From assembly GCA_023213315.1 (NCBI GenBank), contig JAKCPI010026472.1, forward strand, positions 62,001-126,000: a DNA stretch of 64,000 bases, in the 5' to 3' direction. Both the position numbers and the translations under genes were made by a program. Origin of the DNA: Euborellia annulipes. Lineage: Eukaryota; Arthropoda; Insecta; Dermaptera; Anisolabididae. Below, piece by piece: positions 1 to 11,200 of the stretch (its first letter is position 1; every line of letters starts with the position of its first letter). The notes under the pieces are model-generated. The model saw only the letters and a program-made list of their open reading frames with translations, was not told the origin of the DNA and did no database searches.

Positions 1-256
1 ACCTTTATCCTAGATCCTCTGTTTAAATCTCGAAAGCGGAAAGTTCTGTTTTGAGACCAAGAGGGACTCGATATGCCCAATCAAAACTCAAAGGCAAATC
101 CAAACTTCGGACACATAACCAAAGGTGGGGACCAGTCTGTTATCAAACAAACCACCAATATCTAAACCACTTCCTAAAACTACAAATCGCGACAAATATT
201 ATACACTCTGCACATAAAATAAATGCGATATCCATAAAAAATAGTCAACCCCATAC

Positions 257-538
257 CAGTGGCGTAGCGAGCTTAACTCGCGCCTGGAGCACAATGCCTT
301 TTTAGCGCCCCCCCCCCCTCCATTCGAAAACCATATAATATTATATGTAAAATATACTCGCAAATTAATAAATAAATAAAGTAAAATAAATAAAGTCATA
401 GGTTCAAGCAAGGCTTTAAATTTGAGACAAAAAATGTAGCAATTTTTTGTTTTGCGGGCCATTTGGCGCCCCTTTGTGAGTAGCGCACGGGGCATGGTGA
501 CCCCCTTGCCCCCTTCCCCCCCTCCCGCTACGCCACTG
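257..538. mobile_element. hAT-type MITE with 8-bp target-site duplication
   Basis: The ends are perfect 13-base inverted repeats, CAGTGGCGTAGCG at 257-269 and its complement at 526-538. The flanks are CCCCATAC (249-256) and TCCCATAC (539-546), an 8-bp duplication with one mismatch. An 8-bp duplication and CAGTGG-type ends are typical of hAT transposons. The 282-bp interior has C-rich tracts and no coding capacity, so the element depends on a transposase encoded elsewhere. Confidence 0.85.
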
Positions 539-705
539 TCCCATACAATGATATTCTACTAGTATATCGATTTAAAATTATAAAATTTTCACTTTTTTTG
601 ACAATCTCTTTCTGCTTTTTCCTTGCCTCTAACATAATTAAAGACCTCAATTAATAATTGTATTATATTGTAAATTAAAATTAATTTAATTTTTCTTTCT
701 TCTAG

Positions 706-801
706 TGGTATCTTAGCATCTTCAGCAAATATAGTCGCCCAAAAAATAAATGGTGCTGAGAAAATAAATCTAAAAAATCTTAGAGCGTTTGCCTTATTTG
801 G
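706..801 (+). CDS. PXMP2: PXMP2-like exon (first visible)
   Basis: 96 bases after a TTTCTTCTAG acceptor and before a GTAAAT donor. It carries GILASSANIVAQKI, the start of the conserved family core. It begins with the last base of a codon and ends two bases into a glycine codon. Confidence 0.85.
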
Positions 802-1374
802 GTAAATATTTGCAAAACTCGTCTATTAATATTATTTAAATTATTACGATACTAATCATTTTTTTTAAATTTTCAGGATATTATTTGGAGGGACAATACC
901 TCATTATTTTTATCGTTTACTTAACCAAATCATTCCATTAAGAAGTAAATATTCATTTATATATCATCTTTTGATTGAACGTTTGGTATTTGCTCCATTT
1001 TATCAAGCATTCTCCATATATATGGTTTCTATTCTAGAGGTTTGTATTGTAAATTATTTTCATTATATGAATTAATGCGACAAATTTTGAAAGAATTGTA
1101 CCAATTTATTTTGATTACTATTGTTCAATTTTATTGACCATCATCAAGAATGAGATTAATATTCATTTAATTTGCATAAAATAGGCCGGCTCTCTATCAT
1201 AAGTATTTAATAAATTTGGTGTTTAGATTCATGTCTTCTCAGTTTATGGTAAAAATAAATTATACATATTTTTAAGGTCTCTCGGTATCGGAGGTCATTT
1301 AGAGTCGCTCCCTATTTAGATTTCCATACTCTTGACTATATATATATATATATATTTATTTATTTAATAGATTA

Positions 1375-1409
<35 letters not shown>

Positions 1410-3485
1410 TCAATAAGAAGATTAATATCTTATTTTTCAATTTCAGGGCAAGTCTCATAATGAAGCTAAAAATAATTTAAATAAGCTCTATTTGGTTTCT
1501 CTTCGAGCTAACTTGAAATACTTGACACTTTCACAATATATTAATTTTCGATTCATACCTACCGAGGTAAGTTAATTTCATATTATACAGCATAATATTA
1601 TTTATTTATGTGCATTCCAATAGTTTTTATAAAAATATTAGCGATGTATCGTTTATAATTAACAGAACGTTTAGTCGAACATTTTTAATTAAGCCATTTC
1701 CATTTAGTTATACCCAAACTTTGTCTTTTACAAATCGTAATTAAACACGATACATATATGATATTCACACTAATTCATATATCACCATATAGTTATTTTT
1801 ATTGACCTCTCCGACTTTTTAATCATATTCCGTATTCGTGATTTGTTGGTAAAACCGACGGACGATTCTTCATTTTTCACGATTCATAAAGCCCAAGGAT
1901 CCTTTGAACTCGCTAGGCATATATTGAACTATATAATAAAAATTCTTTATAGATTCCGAAAAATATACCGCGATTTCAACCAATGAAGAGTAAACATCAG
2001 AAAAACCACCCGTAATGCTCTTCTTTATTTTTCTCAATCAATGACTAAATTCCTATATTTTTCAAATTTACAAGCGCAAGCATTTATTAGATTAGTAGAC
2101 CTAATAAAAGAACTCACTAGGACTTCCTCAAGTTAATGATACATTTGATTTAATTCATAATAGGGTAAAGAAAATGAGAGATACAGCTAAGATTTTTTTC
2201 TTTATTTATTTAATCCGCACTGCTCCTTGTTTGAACCATCTTCAGTCTTTATGAAAGTGTCAGTGGATTTTATACATTGTTGGAAGAGGCGAAGTTATCG
2301 GATAAGCTTGGGCTTAGTATTTCGAGGTAAAATTGTACTCGAGTTCGAACCCGGCTTGCCGCAAAAATTCAACCAAGTCGAGCGTCTCTACTGGAGCAAT
2401 GGGAATATAATCCCCTTCAGTTCCAGGCATCTAGGGCCTGAGGGATGGGCATGAACCATTCCTAGATTGATCCTCTCCAGGGGCCTTGTACCCAGAGAGT
2501 GTACGGGGAGCACATAAGGTCGCAGTGCAGAGAAGCCCCAGAACATCAAATCAAATAATCAATACATTGTTGAACCAAACTCTTATAAAATAGATATATA
2601 CACAGTATGCGATGACCAGGTACATTTTTTGTGTCTGGTCATCGCATATTCTATTATATAAGAGTTTGGTTCAACAATGTATAAAATCCATTATGACACT
2701 TTCATAATGACTTTTCGCCAGCTCTGAAGATAGTTCAAACACGGAACCGAAACGTCAGCCGTGTGGATTAAATTAAAAAAAAAACCTTAGCTGCATCTCT
2801 CATTTTCTACCCTCTAATGAATATAACATCACAGCTATAAATTGCGTTTTGTAACATTTTATTTAAATTTTTAATAGAAATAATGTATTTTGGAAGAGAA
2901 TTTTCAGATGATTTTAGGTCACTCTGACAATATCTTAAAATATTTCGACTAGCCATCATCAGTACCAAAATGTTCTGACGGAAGGCCAATTTCATGCAGT
3001 ACTATAAGAAATTTTACAAAAGCAGAGAACATACATACAGTGTTTTGTTTGCAAAGTGCATGACACTCGTGCCCCCCCCCCCCCCCGTGTCCGAAAGCCT
3101 CAGGTAAATAAACGGGGATTTCTAAAGGAATAATAATAATGATTAATTAGTCAGCTTATCCGACTAATATATATTTAATAGGTACGGTACATCGCTGAAA
3201 TATTTGTATACTATTTTATACAAACATTTAATATTTACATTTATTGTTAATTTTTAAAAAAATTGTATATTCAATAAAAAAAATGAATTCCAATATGTTG
3301 TAATTGTTCATATTATTTATAGTCTCTTAATCTAATATAATTTTTATTGTTTTCTTTACTTTCAATTAATCTTGCACAATCATTTTATTTTGTTTTAGTT
3401 ACGAGTGCTATATGGTAATTTAATTGGATTTATCTGGGTTATATTTTTGGCAAACATCCGAATAAGGAAACTTAAAGGACAATAA
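706..3485 (+). CDS. PXMP2: PXMP2/Mpv17-family membrane protein, 3' part (4 exons)
   Basis: Joining 706-801, 877-1039, 1447-1566 and 3399-3485 gives one open frame of about 154 residues ending at TAA 3483-3485. Junctions are GT/AG. The product resembles peroxisomal membrane protein 2 and Mpv17 proteins along its whole length: GILASSANIVAQ, then IPHYFYRLL, ERLVFAPFYQ, a GK-containing loop, QYINFRFIPTELRVLYGN and a final hydrophobic segment FIWVIFLANI. Family members are four-helix proteins of the peroxisomal or inner mitochondrial membrane, thought to form small-solute channels. The known animal protein is about 195 residues, so roughly 30-40 N-terminal residues are missing. They are expected in an exon ending in phase 2, which I could not find in bases 1-700. 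The assignment to PXMP2 rather than another Mpv17 paralogue rests on remembered similarity. A possible poly(A) signal ATTAAA lies at 3547-3552. The next gene is convergent. Confidence 0.85.
877..1039 (+). CDS. PXMP2: PXMP2-like exon (second visible)
   Basis: 163 bases after TTTTCAG and before GTTTGT. It encodes GTIPHYFYRLL and ERLVFAPFYQAFSIYMVS, the most conserved part of the family, and ends on a codon boundary. Confidence 0.87.
1330..1407. repeat. AT microsatellite in PXMP2-like intron
   Basis: Two tracts of alternating TA separated by about 25 bases of T-rich sequence. Simple repeat, probably length-variable. Confidence 0.9.
1447..1566 (+). CDS. PXMP2: PXMP2-like exon (third visible)
   Basis: 120 bases, exactly 40 codons, between TTTCAG and GTAAGT. 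It begins with the GK loop and ends in QYINFRFIPTE, equivalent to the family's FxNYxxVP motif. The following intron of 1.8 kb holds an inverted-repeat element. Confidence 0.87.
2160..2817. mobile_element. Inverted-repeat element with SINE insert, PXMP2-like intron
   Basis: Arms at about 2160-2280 and 2685-2817 are reverse complements, meeting in ATGAGAGAT/ATCTCTCAT ends. Each arm carries a CTGAAGA box; the right arm also has GAAAC (2749-2753). A second, tighter palindrome lies inside at 2562-2690. A tRNA-headed SINE-like stretch (2285-2560) sits between them. Confidence 0.7.
2285..2560 (+). mobile_element. tRNA-derived SINE, diverged
   Basis: An A-box-like TTATCGGATAAGCTTGGG is followed about 45 bases later by a B-box GAGTTCGAACCCGGC, the spacing of an internal pol III promoter. 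The same head type occurs at 7580-7660. The rest is a GC-richer body of unknown origin. Confidence 0.55.
3399..3485 (+). CDS. PXMP2: PXMP2-like terminal exon
   Basis: 87 bases after TTGTTTTAG. It encodes LRVLYGNLIGFIWVIFLANI and a basic end, KLKGQ, then TAA. The length and hydrophobic final helix match the family C-terminus. Confidence 0.86.
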   Translation, partial: LRVLYGNLIGFIWVIFLANIRIRKLKGQ

Positions 3486-4978
3486 TTTCATTTTATTTTA
3501 TTTTTCTTTTAATATTTCTTATATTTTTGTTACTTTTTAAGATTTTATTAAAGATTTTTTTTGGTGTTATTTTGATACTTCAAATTTCTGATTATTTTTT
3601 TTAAAGACATTAACCCTTCATTTGATTATTTTTTTCTACTTGCCACCCTTGCCACATACCTATAATGAGTTTTCCCAAAAGGTTTTGGTTTCAAACCTCA
3701 TTTCCAGTCTCCACCTTCCTTTAACAAGACCATATATGTTTGGTGTTATCACACCTGCAACTTGGAAAGCATATCTTAATTAGCAATAACAATTATTCTT
3801 AAATAATAATATCTTATTGTTTTCCAACTCGGGAGAAGCAAAGTTTCTTAAGTGACATTCACATAGTAATCATTTTGACATTTCAAGATAAATTTTTTTT
3901 TTTTTTATTTTATTTATTTTACATATCCTCCAAACTGTTGTGTTGTTCTTTTGAATTATCATGCGGAAATTGGATAAGTTACGGCTTATTTACTTAATAA
4001 TTAATCTTTAATGTGTGAGCAACTTTTCACAATATATATATATATATACTGTATATATTAATATATATCCATCGAAGAGGTTTGTTTTCAAAGTACAATA
4101 TCTACTCGATTGATAAATTTTATTCAACTAAATAGTACTTGACCGAGACTGTAAAATTAGTTCAGTGTGGTTCTATTGATGTTGTGACGACAGTTTTGGT
4201 GGTTTTTAATTATCATATAATCTTAATTTATGTACTATTATTTGTATTACATTTGAAGACTGGGGTCTACTAAAGAAGCAAATATGTTAATTAACAATTT
4301 CACTAAGTAAATATCACTCTATTATCAGATCCTTTTCTTTGGTGTCTGCAAATGTATCCATTTTTAATAACATGAAAAGAAAAACATAAATCATACTTGT
4401 AAATTAAACAATAACTTCCTTTATTTATTTATACAAAATTTCTACAAAATGTTTGAAAATATTTACATAAATTTACATTATTTCATCTTTTGTAAAAAAA
4501 TATTTCACATATGAATAATTGTTAAAATCTATCAAAAAAAAAGTATATTAGGCCTATATATAAGTATATATACATTTATTTAGGACACGAAAAATATTTG
4601 AACACCATTTTCATAAAAAAAGCGACATTTTGATCTGGTAACTCGTGTTCATATTATTTAATAGTCCATTCTTTTATAAAAAAGAATGGAATGAGAAAAA
4701 ACAAATACTTTGAAAATGGAAGAGAAATATTTTATTGTCCCAATATATATGTATACTGTATATATATATCCTTGACTATAAAATCTTTATTTCAAGATAA
4801 TTTACAAAATTCCTTGTTTTTAGAAATCTATTGGTTCAATTAATTTAAATCAGTCTATTTATTATGAATTTATAATGTATTTATAAACTAAACAACAAAA
4901 TAATTTATCTTTACGCATACTTCAATCATTCGCTCTTCAATTACACAAATATCACACATTATTATTTTAATTAATATC
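3486..4978. other. Convergent intergenic region and 3' UTRs
   Basis: This stretch separates the two convergent stop codons. It contains a candidate poly(A) signal for each gene: ATTAAA at 3547-3552 on plus, and AATAAA on minus at 4858-4863, about 120 bases past the fw stop. There is a TA-rich microsatellite near 4034-4070. No gene seen. Confidence 0.5.
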
Positions 4979-5249
4979 TTAACGAACTGCTACCCCATTA
5001 ATAGTAACAGTAGGTCCAAACGCATGGTTGGGTTCTGCGTAAGGGGAATCATATGTGGCTTCATGCATTCCTGCTTCGTGAATATTTTCATATACATTTG
5101 TCCCTATTAATCCTGGAGGTCCTTGAGGAGGCATTCCATATCCCGAGCCATCGTTTAAGGTTGCATATGACATTACAGCAGCAGAACGATCTTCTTTTCT
5201 AACTGCAGCTTGGACGTTCTCTGTGTTCTTTACGGGAGTTGCTTTGCGT
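4979..5249 (-). CDS. fw: fw terminal exon: cytoplasmic tail
   Basis: 271 bases ending at TAA 4981-4979. Encodes about 89 residues, rich in Gly, Pro, Tyr and acidic residues. SYATL and NVYENI are tyrosine motifs of the kind used for sorting or SH2 binding. The end, GPTVTINGVAVR, matches my memory of the insect protein; it is not a PDZ ligand. Confidence 0.9.
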
Positions 5250-8200
5250 CTTTGAAAAAAATAAAACAATAATTCAATAAATTTTTCAAATCAAATTATG
5301 TGTGGAATGTGTTTGATGTTAAAAATTGCTGAATGAGAAGCCTTTTACTCCTGAGGATTATATATATAATACGCAAAAATAACGTAACATTTTATTTCTT
5401 CTTAAGAAGACCTGTTCTAATCTACCTTAATGATACTCTAATTTAAGTTGCGCGTCTCGGGGTGCTAAATTTGGGAGATTCCAGCGGCCACAATTTTGAA
5501 GCTATCGACCTCAAATTTTTTTAAAATTAAAGCTATTTAAAATATCTACAACCTATAGAAGCCCTTTTTTTGATTTTCGAAAAAATAAATTTTTTTCTTT
5601 AGATTAATCGCATTAAATAAAAGATATTTTTAAAAAATTCGCTCTATATCTTATAGATAATGAAATTAGTAATCATTGTGTTAAAAAATAATTAATTTTT
5701 TACCCTTAATTAATTAGCTGAAATCTTTCAAATGAAATGGAATAAATCCCTCCCTATGGGAAAAACTAACGACATCTCTTGCCGCCTAGAGTAACTCGGT
5801 AGTGAATCGTCTTCTAACGGCTTTTCGAGACGCGCACCTTAAGAAACATTTAATATGAACATTTCTAAGTAAATTTAACACAAATATAAATCATTTTAAT
5901 ACAGTTTAGAAAAATATGTCAATTTTCAATTTGTCGGACAAATACTATACTACCATGTTAATTCATAACGAGAGTGGGAGTTTGTATGTATGGGCCAAGC
6001 TAAGAAATTACTATTTTCTTCCAAAACTTTGGGACAAATGCCTCCCCCCTCCTCCGAATGACATCGCTGTATGAAATACCATTGATTTTATTTTTTAACA
6101 CAATTTTATTTCAAATTTTCAATGCCATCAAAAAATATGCCATGACCGGGGCTCAAATTTTGTTTGAAAAGCTCTCTTTTGCTATTAATAACTATCTCAA
6201 AGGAAAAATGTAAAAATTTATTTGATATATATATTAAATACTTACAATCGGAGATATATTAATCCCAAAATTAGTAATAAAAAGAGAACAACTCCACAAG
6301 CGATTCCAATACTGAGTCCTAAATTTTGAGGTTCACTTGTTTCTCCAGCCATCACTAAAATCATTTTTATAAAAATGCATCAATTAATATATAAGAATGA
6401 TATTTAAAATATAAATAAATTACTTACATTGGCAACGTGGTTCTTCTCCTGACCATTGGCCAGTCTCTAAACATTTGCGTAAATAAGGACCAATTCTTTC
6501 AAATTGAGGAATACAGTGATATTCCACAACTCCTTGATAAACCGTTGATTGATTCACAACAATAACTCGACCATTCTCAATAGATCCTGGATGTCCACAA
6601 TCGACCACTATGAAAAAAATTAAAAGAAAAGGAGAATTATTATTTTTCATTAATTAAGTATAAAAAAAAATATATCCTTATTTTTCATTTCCATTTATAC
6701 AAAATTTATATAAATGGAAATTTTGAATAATATAAATGAGCGATTTTTTTTTTGGCTACAGAGGCCATTTAGGAGTTGTTACTTTATTTATATCATTTTT
6801 AAATACAAGTACCGATGGCTACCGGGGGGCATTTCGCACGCTGATTGCTCGGGGTCATCAATCCCGAGATTTCGCAGCGCTTGGCATCACTTAACCGAAA
6901 CAATTGTGGTGACTGTTGCTCTTCTCCGATGCCAGGCCCAAAATGAGCGATTTGAAAAATAAGGATTTATAATTGGACTTTTTTTTATTAAGATATGCAG
7001 CTTAGGCCATCCCTTTCCACAAAATAAAGGACTTTATTAAAATCTAAAAAATTGTATTATTTTTTTTATAAATAATTATATGGAATTATTTGTATGAAAA
7101 TTTTGCGTAACAATCAGACATATTACAGCGAATTAAACCCATGATCTACCCTTGACCTGTGGCTCAGGGCTACAGTATTAGCTTCTGATACCTATGGTCA
7201 AGGGTTCGCATCCCGTCTTATGCGACAAAAATTTATTGGCTACCAATCCATTTGAAATAAAAAGAAACGGGGTCTAAATGCCGAAAAAGACCTTAATAAA
7301 CCCAGAATCTATGATATTCCGTATCACTTTAAAGTGGGGAATTCAGAAATCCTGGGTTCCAATTCAACCAAAAAAATAAAAGTGAAATTTAAATTCTTTG
7401 AAAAAAGAGGAAACAGGCATAGGTATTTTTTTTTTTTTTTTAACAAAACTGTGTTAATTAAAGTTCCAGAAATAAACCAATCCCGCTTTTTTTCCACCAT
7501 CTATATTATATTACTAATTAAATGTGAAATGTATTTTTATGGTTAGCTTGACGTCCTGTTATTTATTATACAACACGAGGAGGCACGTGGCTAATCGGAT
7601 AAGCTGGGGATTACGAATCTAGAATTGCTATACAACTCGGGTTTAAATCCCTCTTTCCGTGAAAATTTTCAAACATTGCCAATGCGAGCCCTTGACCTGT
7701 GTTAATTGTTATTATTATAACCAAGTATTTAAATTAATAAATACTTGGATATATGTTTTTCATAATTACTTCATGGACCAACACATGATATATATAATTA
7801 TATTTCTTAATGAAAATCAGAACGTACATTTACAATAAGGAACAGATCCATTCCAAGCTCCCGATGGCGTACATTCTCTCACATTGTGGAATCCTTCTTG
7901 CATTTCTCCGCCCTTTGCGCATGAATAATATGCATATCCACCTACCCGATAAGAAGCTACATTAACAATAACTCCTGTCCCAATATCTGGATCAGAACAG
8001 CGAATTTCTGAAAAAAAAAAATAAAATAAAATAAATAAATAAAAAGTTTTATATAATAGTAAACTTATTAAAGGAGAAATAAAGTTATCGATTAACACTC
8101 GATAACCTTAAGGGATGCAATAATTGAATATTAGGGTGGCCGCAAAAAAAAAAAAAAATAAAAATTTTCATTTCTTTCAGCCGAATCTCCTAAAAGTTGC

Positions 8201-11200
8201 CTTTGGCTAGAAAATGATAATGGTAAAGTTTTAGCTAAATTGGATAACGTTAACCTCATCGAGGTTAAAATTTTGAAAAAGTTTTATGTAAAAATTCGCA
8301 ATTTTTATTACTTCATAAAATGAAAACCAAGTGTTATAGAAAGCTGATTCTTGTGTCATTTCATAGTAAATTTCATTCTCTTGAAGTTTTATTATAAACA
8401 TTTTTTCTTGGAAAAACTGAAAAAAGTCCAAAGTTTTTGAGATTTTTGCCCCTCCTCTTCCCCTCCAAGAAACGGGGTCCTCGAAGTCAAAGACTTAGGA
8501 TAGACATCCTAGAGTACCCTCAAATAATTTGTAAAAATTTCGTTATAATCGAAATATTTTCCCAGCAAATCGACTGGACTATATTGTGATTTGCCACACA
8601 TTTTTCGGAAATGGCAATAAACCAAAACCTTAAAAGCTAAATAGAAAATATCATTAAATCTATAGATTTTAATGAAAAAATGGTTCAATAAAACTTCAAG
8701 AGAATTAAATTTGCTATGAAATGAGTCAATAATCAGCATTCTACGACACTTGGTTTTTATTTTATGAAGTAAAAACTGCGAATTTTTACATAAAATCGCA
8801 CTTTTTCAAAATTTTAACCTCGATGAGACACGCATTAACGTTATCCAATTTAGCTAAAACTTTGCCATTCTCATTTTCTAGCTATAAGGCAACTTTTAGG
8901 AGGTTCGGCCGAAAGAAATGGAAAATTTTTTTTTACAATAAGTGGCCGTATGTTTTTGGATGCTCAAGTGACTATGACATATTTATAAATACCATTGCAA
9001 GAAGGAGTTTCGCTGCTCCATGTTCCATTTTCAAGGCACAATCGTCTCTCATGACCCTCCAACTTAAAATGGGCCTCACACTCATAAAGTGCAGCAGCTC
9101 CGTAATAAGTTACATTTGAAACCAGCGAATATTTTCCCCTAAGTGGTGCTTCTGGTACGCCACAATCCACAACTACAATTTCAAATATTGATTATTATTA
9201 ATTAAAATAAAAAAAATTACAAGAATTATTTATATTTACAGAGGCAAGTAGGAACTTGACCAGTCCAATGGCCAGTTTCATCACAAGTACGAAGTGGCTC
9301 TCCAACGACTCGATATCCTCGTTCACAACGATATTTTGCCAAAGAGCCGATTTTATATGTTTGTCCAACTCTTGCAGCTGCTGTCTCGCCTGTTAATACA
9401 AGTGTTCTGCCATATGCACGGTCATTACCAGTCACAGAAAGAATCGCGTGTTCGGTCAATTGGGGTTCAACACATCGAATTTCTGAAAACGATCAAAATA
9501 AATGTATTAAAAAAATTTCTTAATAAAATTCGCTCAAAAAAAGCTATGTAAATTACCCTCGCATTTTGGAGTTTCCCCAGACCACTGTCCGCTTTCTTCA
9601 CATATTCTCTTTTGAGGTCCAGACAGTCGATAGTGTTTTGTACAACTGTAGTGTAATTCACTTCCTAGATAAGTGGTTGTATTAGCATATTGGGCGGAAC
9701 CGTATAACATTGGAGAAACTTTCCCGCAGTCAATATCTAAACAATAAAAAATAAAATAAAAGTTTACGAGGTAAAAAAATACTAATAAAAGGAGTATTAT
9801 CAGATTAAAAATTGAGATAACATTTTCAAAAGTTGTATAGTTAATATTTATAAAATGTTGTTTATTTTAACTAGATTTTTTAATGAATTTTTCAAAACCC
9901 CAGCAAAAAATTTTAAAATCTGTTTTTTTGTCTTTTAATTAAAGAAATACATTTTTTATACCCCAATATTTTTTTGTTTGAAAAAAAAAATTGAAGGAAA
10001 AATAAAAAAAAAAATTTTTTTTTAAAAAGGAAAAAGGGGTGTGGGAAAAAATTATAGACCACATTTTTGTATTAATTATTTATTAGTTAGTTCCTTGAAT
10101 CGGAGCAAGTGCACAGTACTTGAGAACGGCTGCAGAATAAGCAGTCGAAACGTTGTGCAGTATTTATTATATATTTTTAATAAATAATTTATACAAAAAT
10201 GTGGTTTATAATTTTTTTTTTCTTTTCAAAAAAACACTCACACTTTTTCCCCATTCACACTCACATTCACACACATAAACCCAGTCTTTTCGGCAACTTA
10301 GGCCTTAAGACTTTATACGAAAACCGTGTTTATGAAAATATATATATTGGGGTTCAGGCATTCTTATTTAAGCCATTTGGTATCCAAAATAAATAAATAA
10401 AATCATCGGACTGCCTGGGATCTGAACCCTCAACCCTTGGTATACAAGGCAGGCGCACTACCAACTACACTAAGCCCAAGGGCTTGAGAGATGCTGAGTG
10501 GCGAAAGTCCGAAATTCAACAATTGGAGAAAAGGCGTTTGAAAGTTTTATATACATATACATTTATTGCTCAGGGGCCCACTTCTTGTGGGTACGTGAAT
10601 GGCGACCACGAGCTACCCGAGCTGGGACAGGCAGTTCTTCAGTTCTTTAAATGTCTGTCTCTTCCTTCCTCTTTTCAACAGGCGTCAGACCGTGCGACGG
10701 GCCGGCCTGTCCTATTTCTTCCGGTCTTAAAAACGTATGATAGGGTTGGAGGGAAATACTGAGGTCCGCCGACCCCGCATCGCGGGACAAGGCGAGGAGA
10801 GAAGAAGAAGATAAACATATACATTTAAATAGCAAATGAATAGGCCAGAATCAATAGCAAAGAATGGAAATATATTTTGGCCACTTTGGCATTTAAAAGA
10901 GAAGACGTTTTAACAACGTTTCATAGGCTTAACTCAAAAATTGAATTTTCGGACTTTCGCCACTATGATTCTCAGCAGGCGATATATACTTGCTCATTTA
11001 AAAAATATATGTAATTATTAATCTAAAATCTAGTCTCTTTGTAAAACAGACTTCGAAGAAGACAATGGCACAGTCCCAATAATAACAAAGAGAATTTTGT
11101 TGTTTTCTTACATTGGCACTCTGGCATTTCTTGACTCCATTCACCGTTAGGCATACAAGTACTAGTGGCCTGTCCTCTCAAAGCATGTCCAGGATCGCAA

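Noticed and set aside
51..305. 84-codon plus frame as the missing first exon of the PXMP2-like gene
   Set aside because: No family motif, no donor in the needed phase, and the end runs into the hAT MITE.
6420..6650. ATG upstream of the CCP exon as a separate short secreted protein
   Set aside because: The hydrophobic start is the T-rich intron tract read through; the exon has a proper acceptor and continues the fw frame.
7817..8098. Hydrophobic N-terminus before CCP module 10 as a signal peptide
   Set aside because: Again intron read-through; the acceptor at 8008-8009 explains it.
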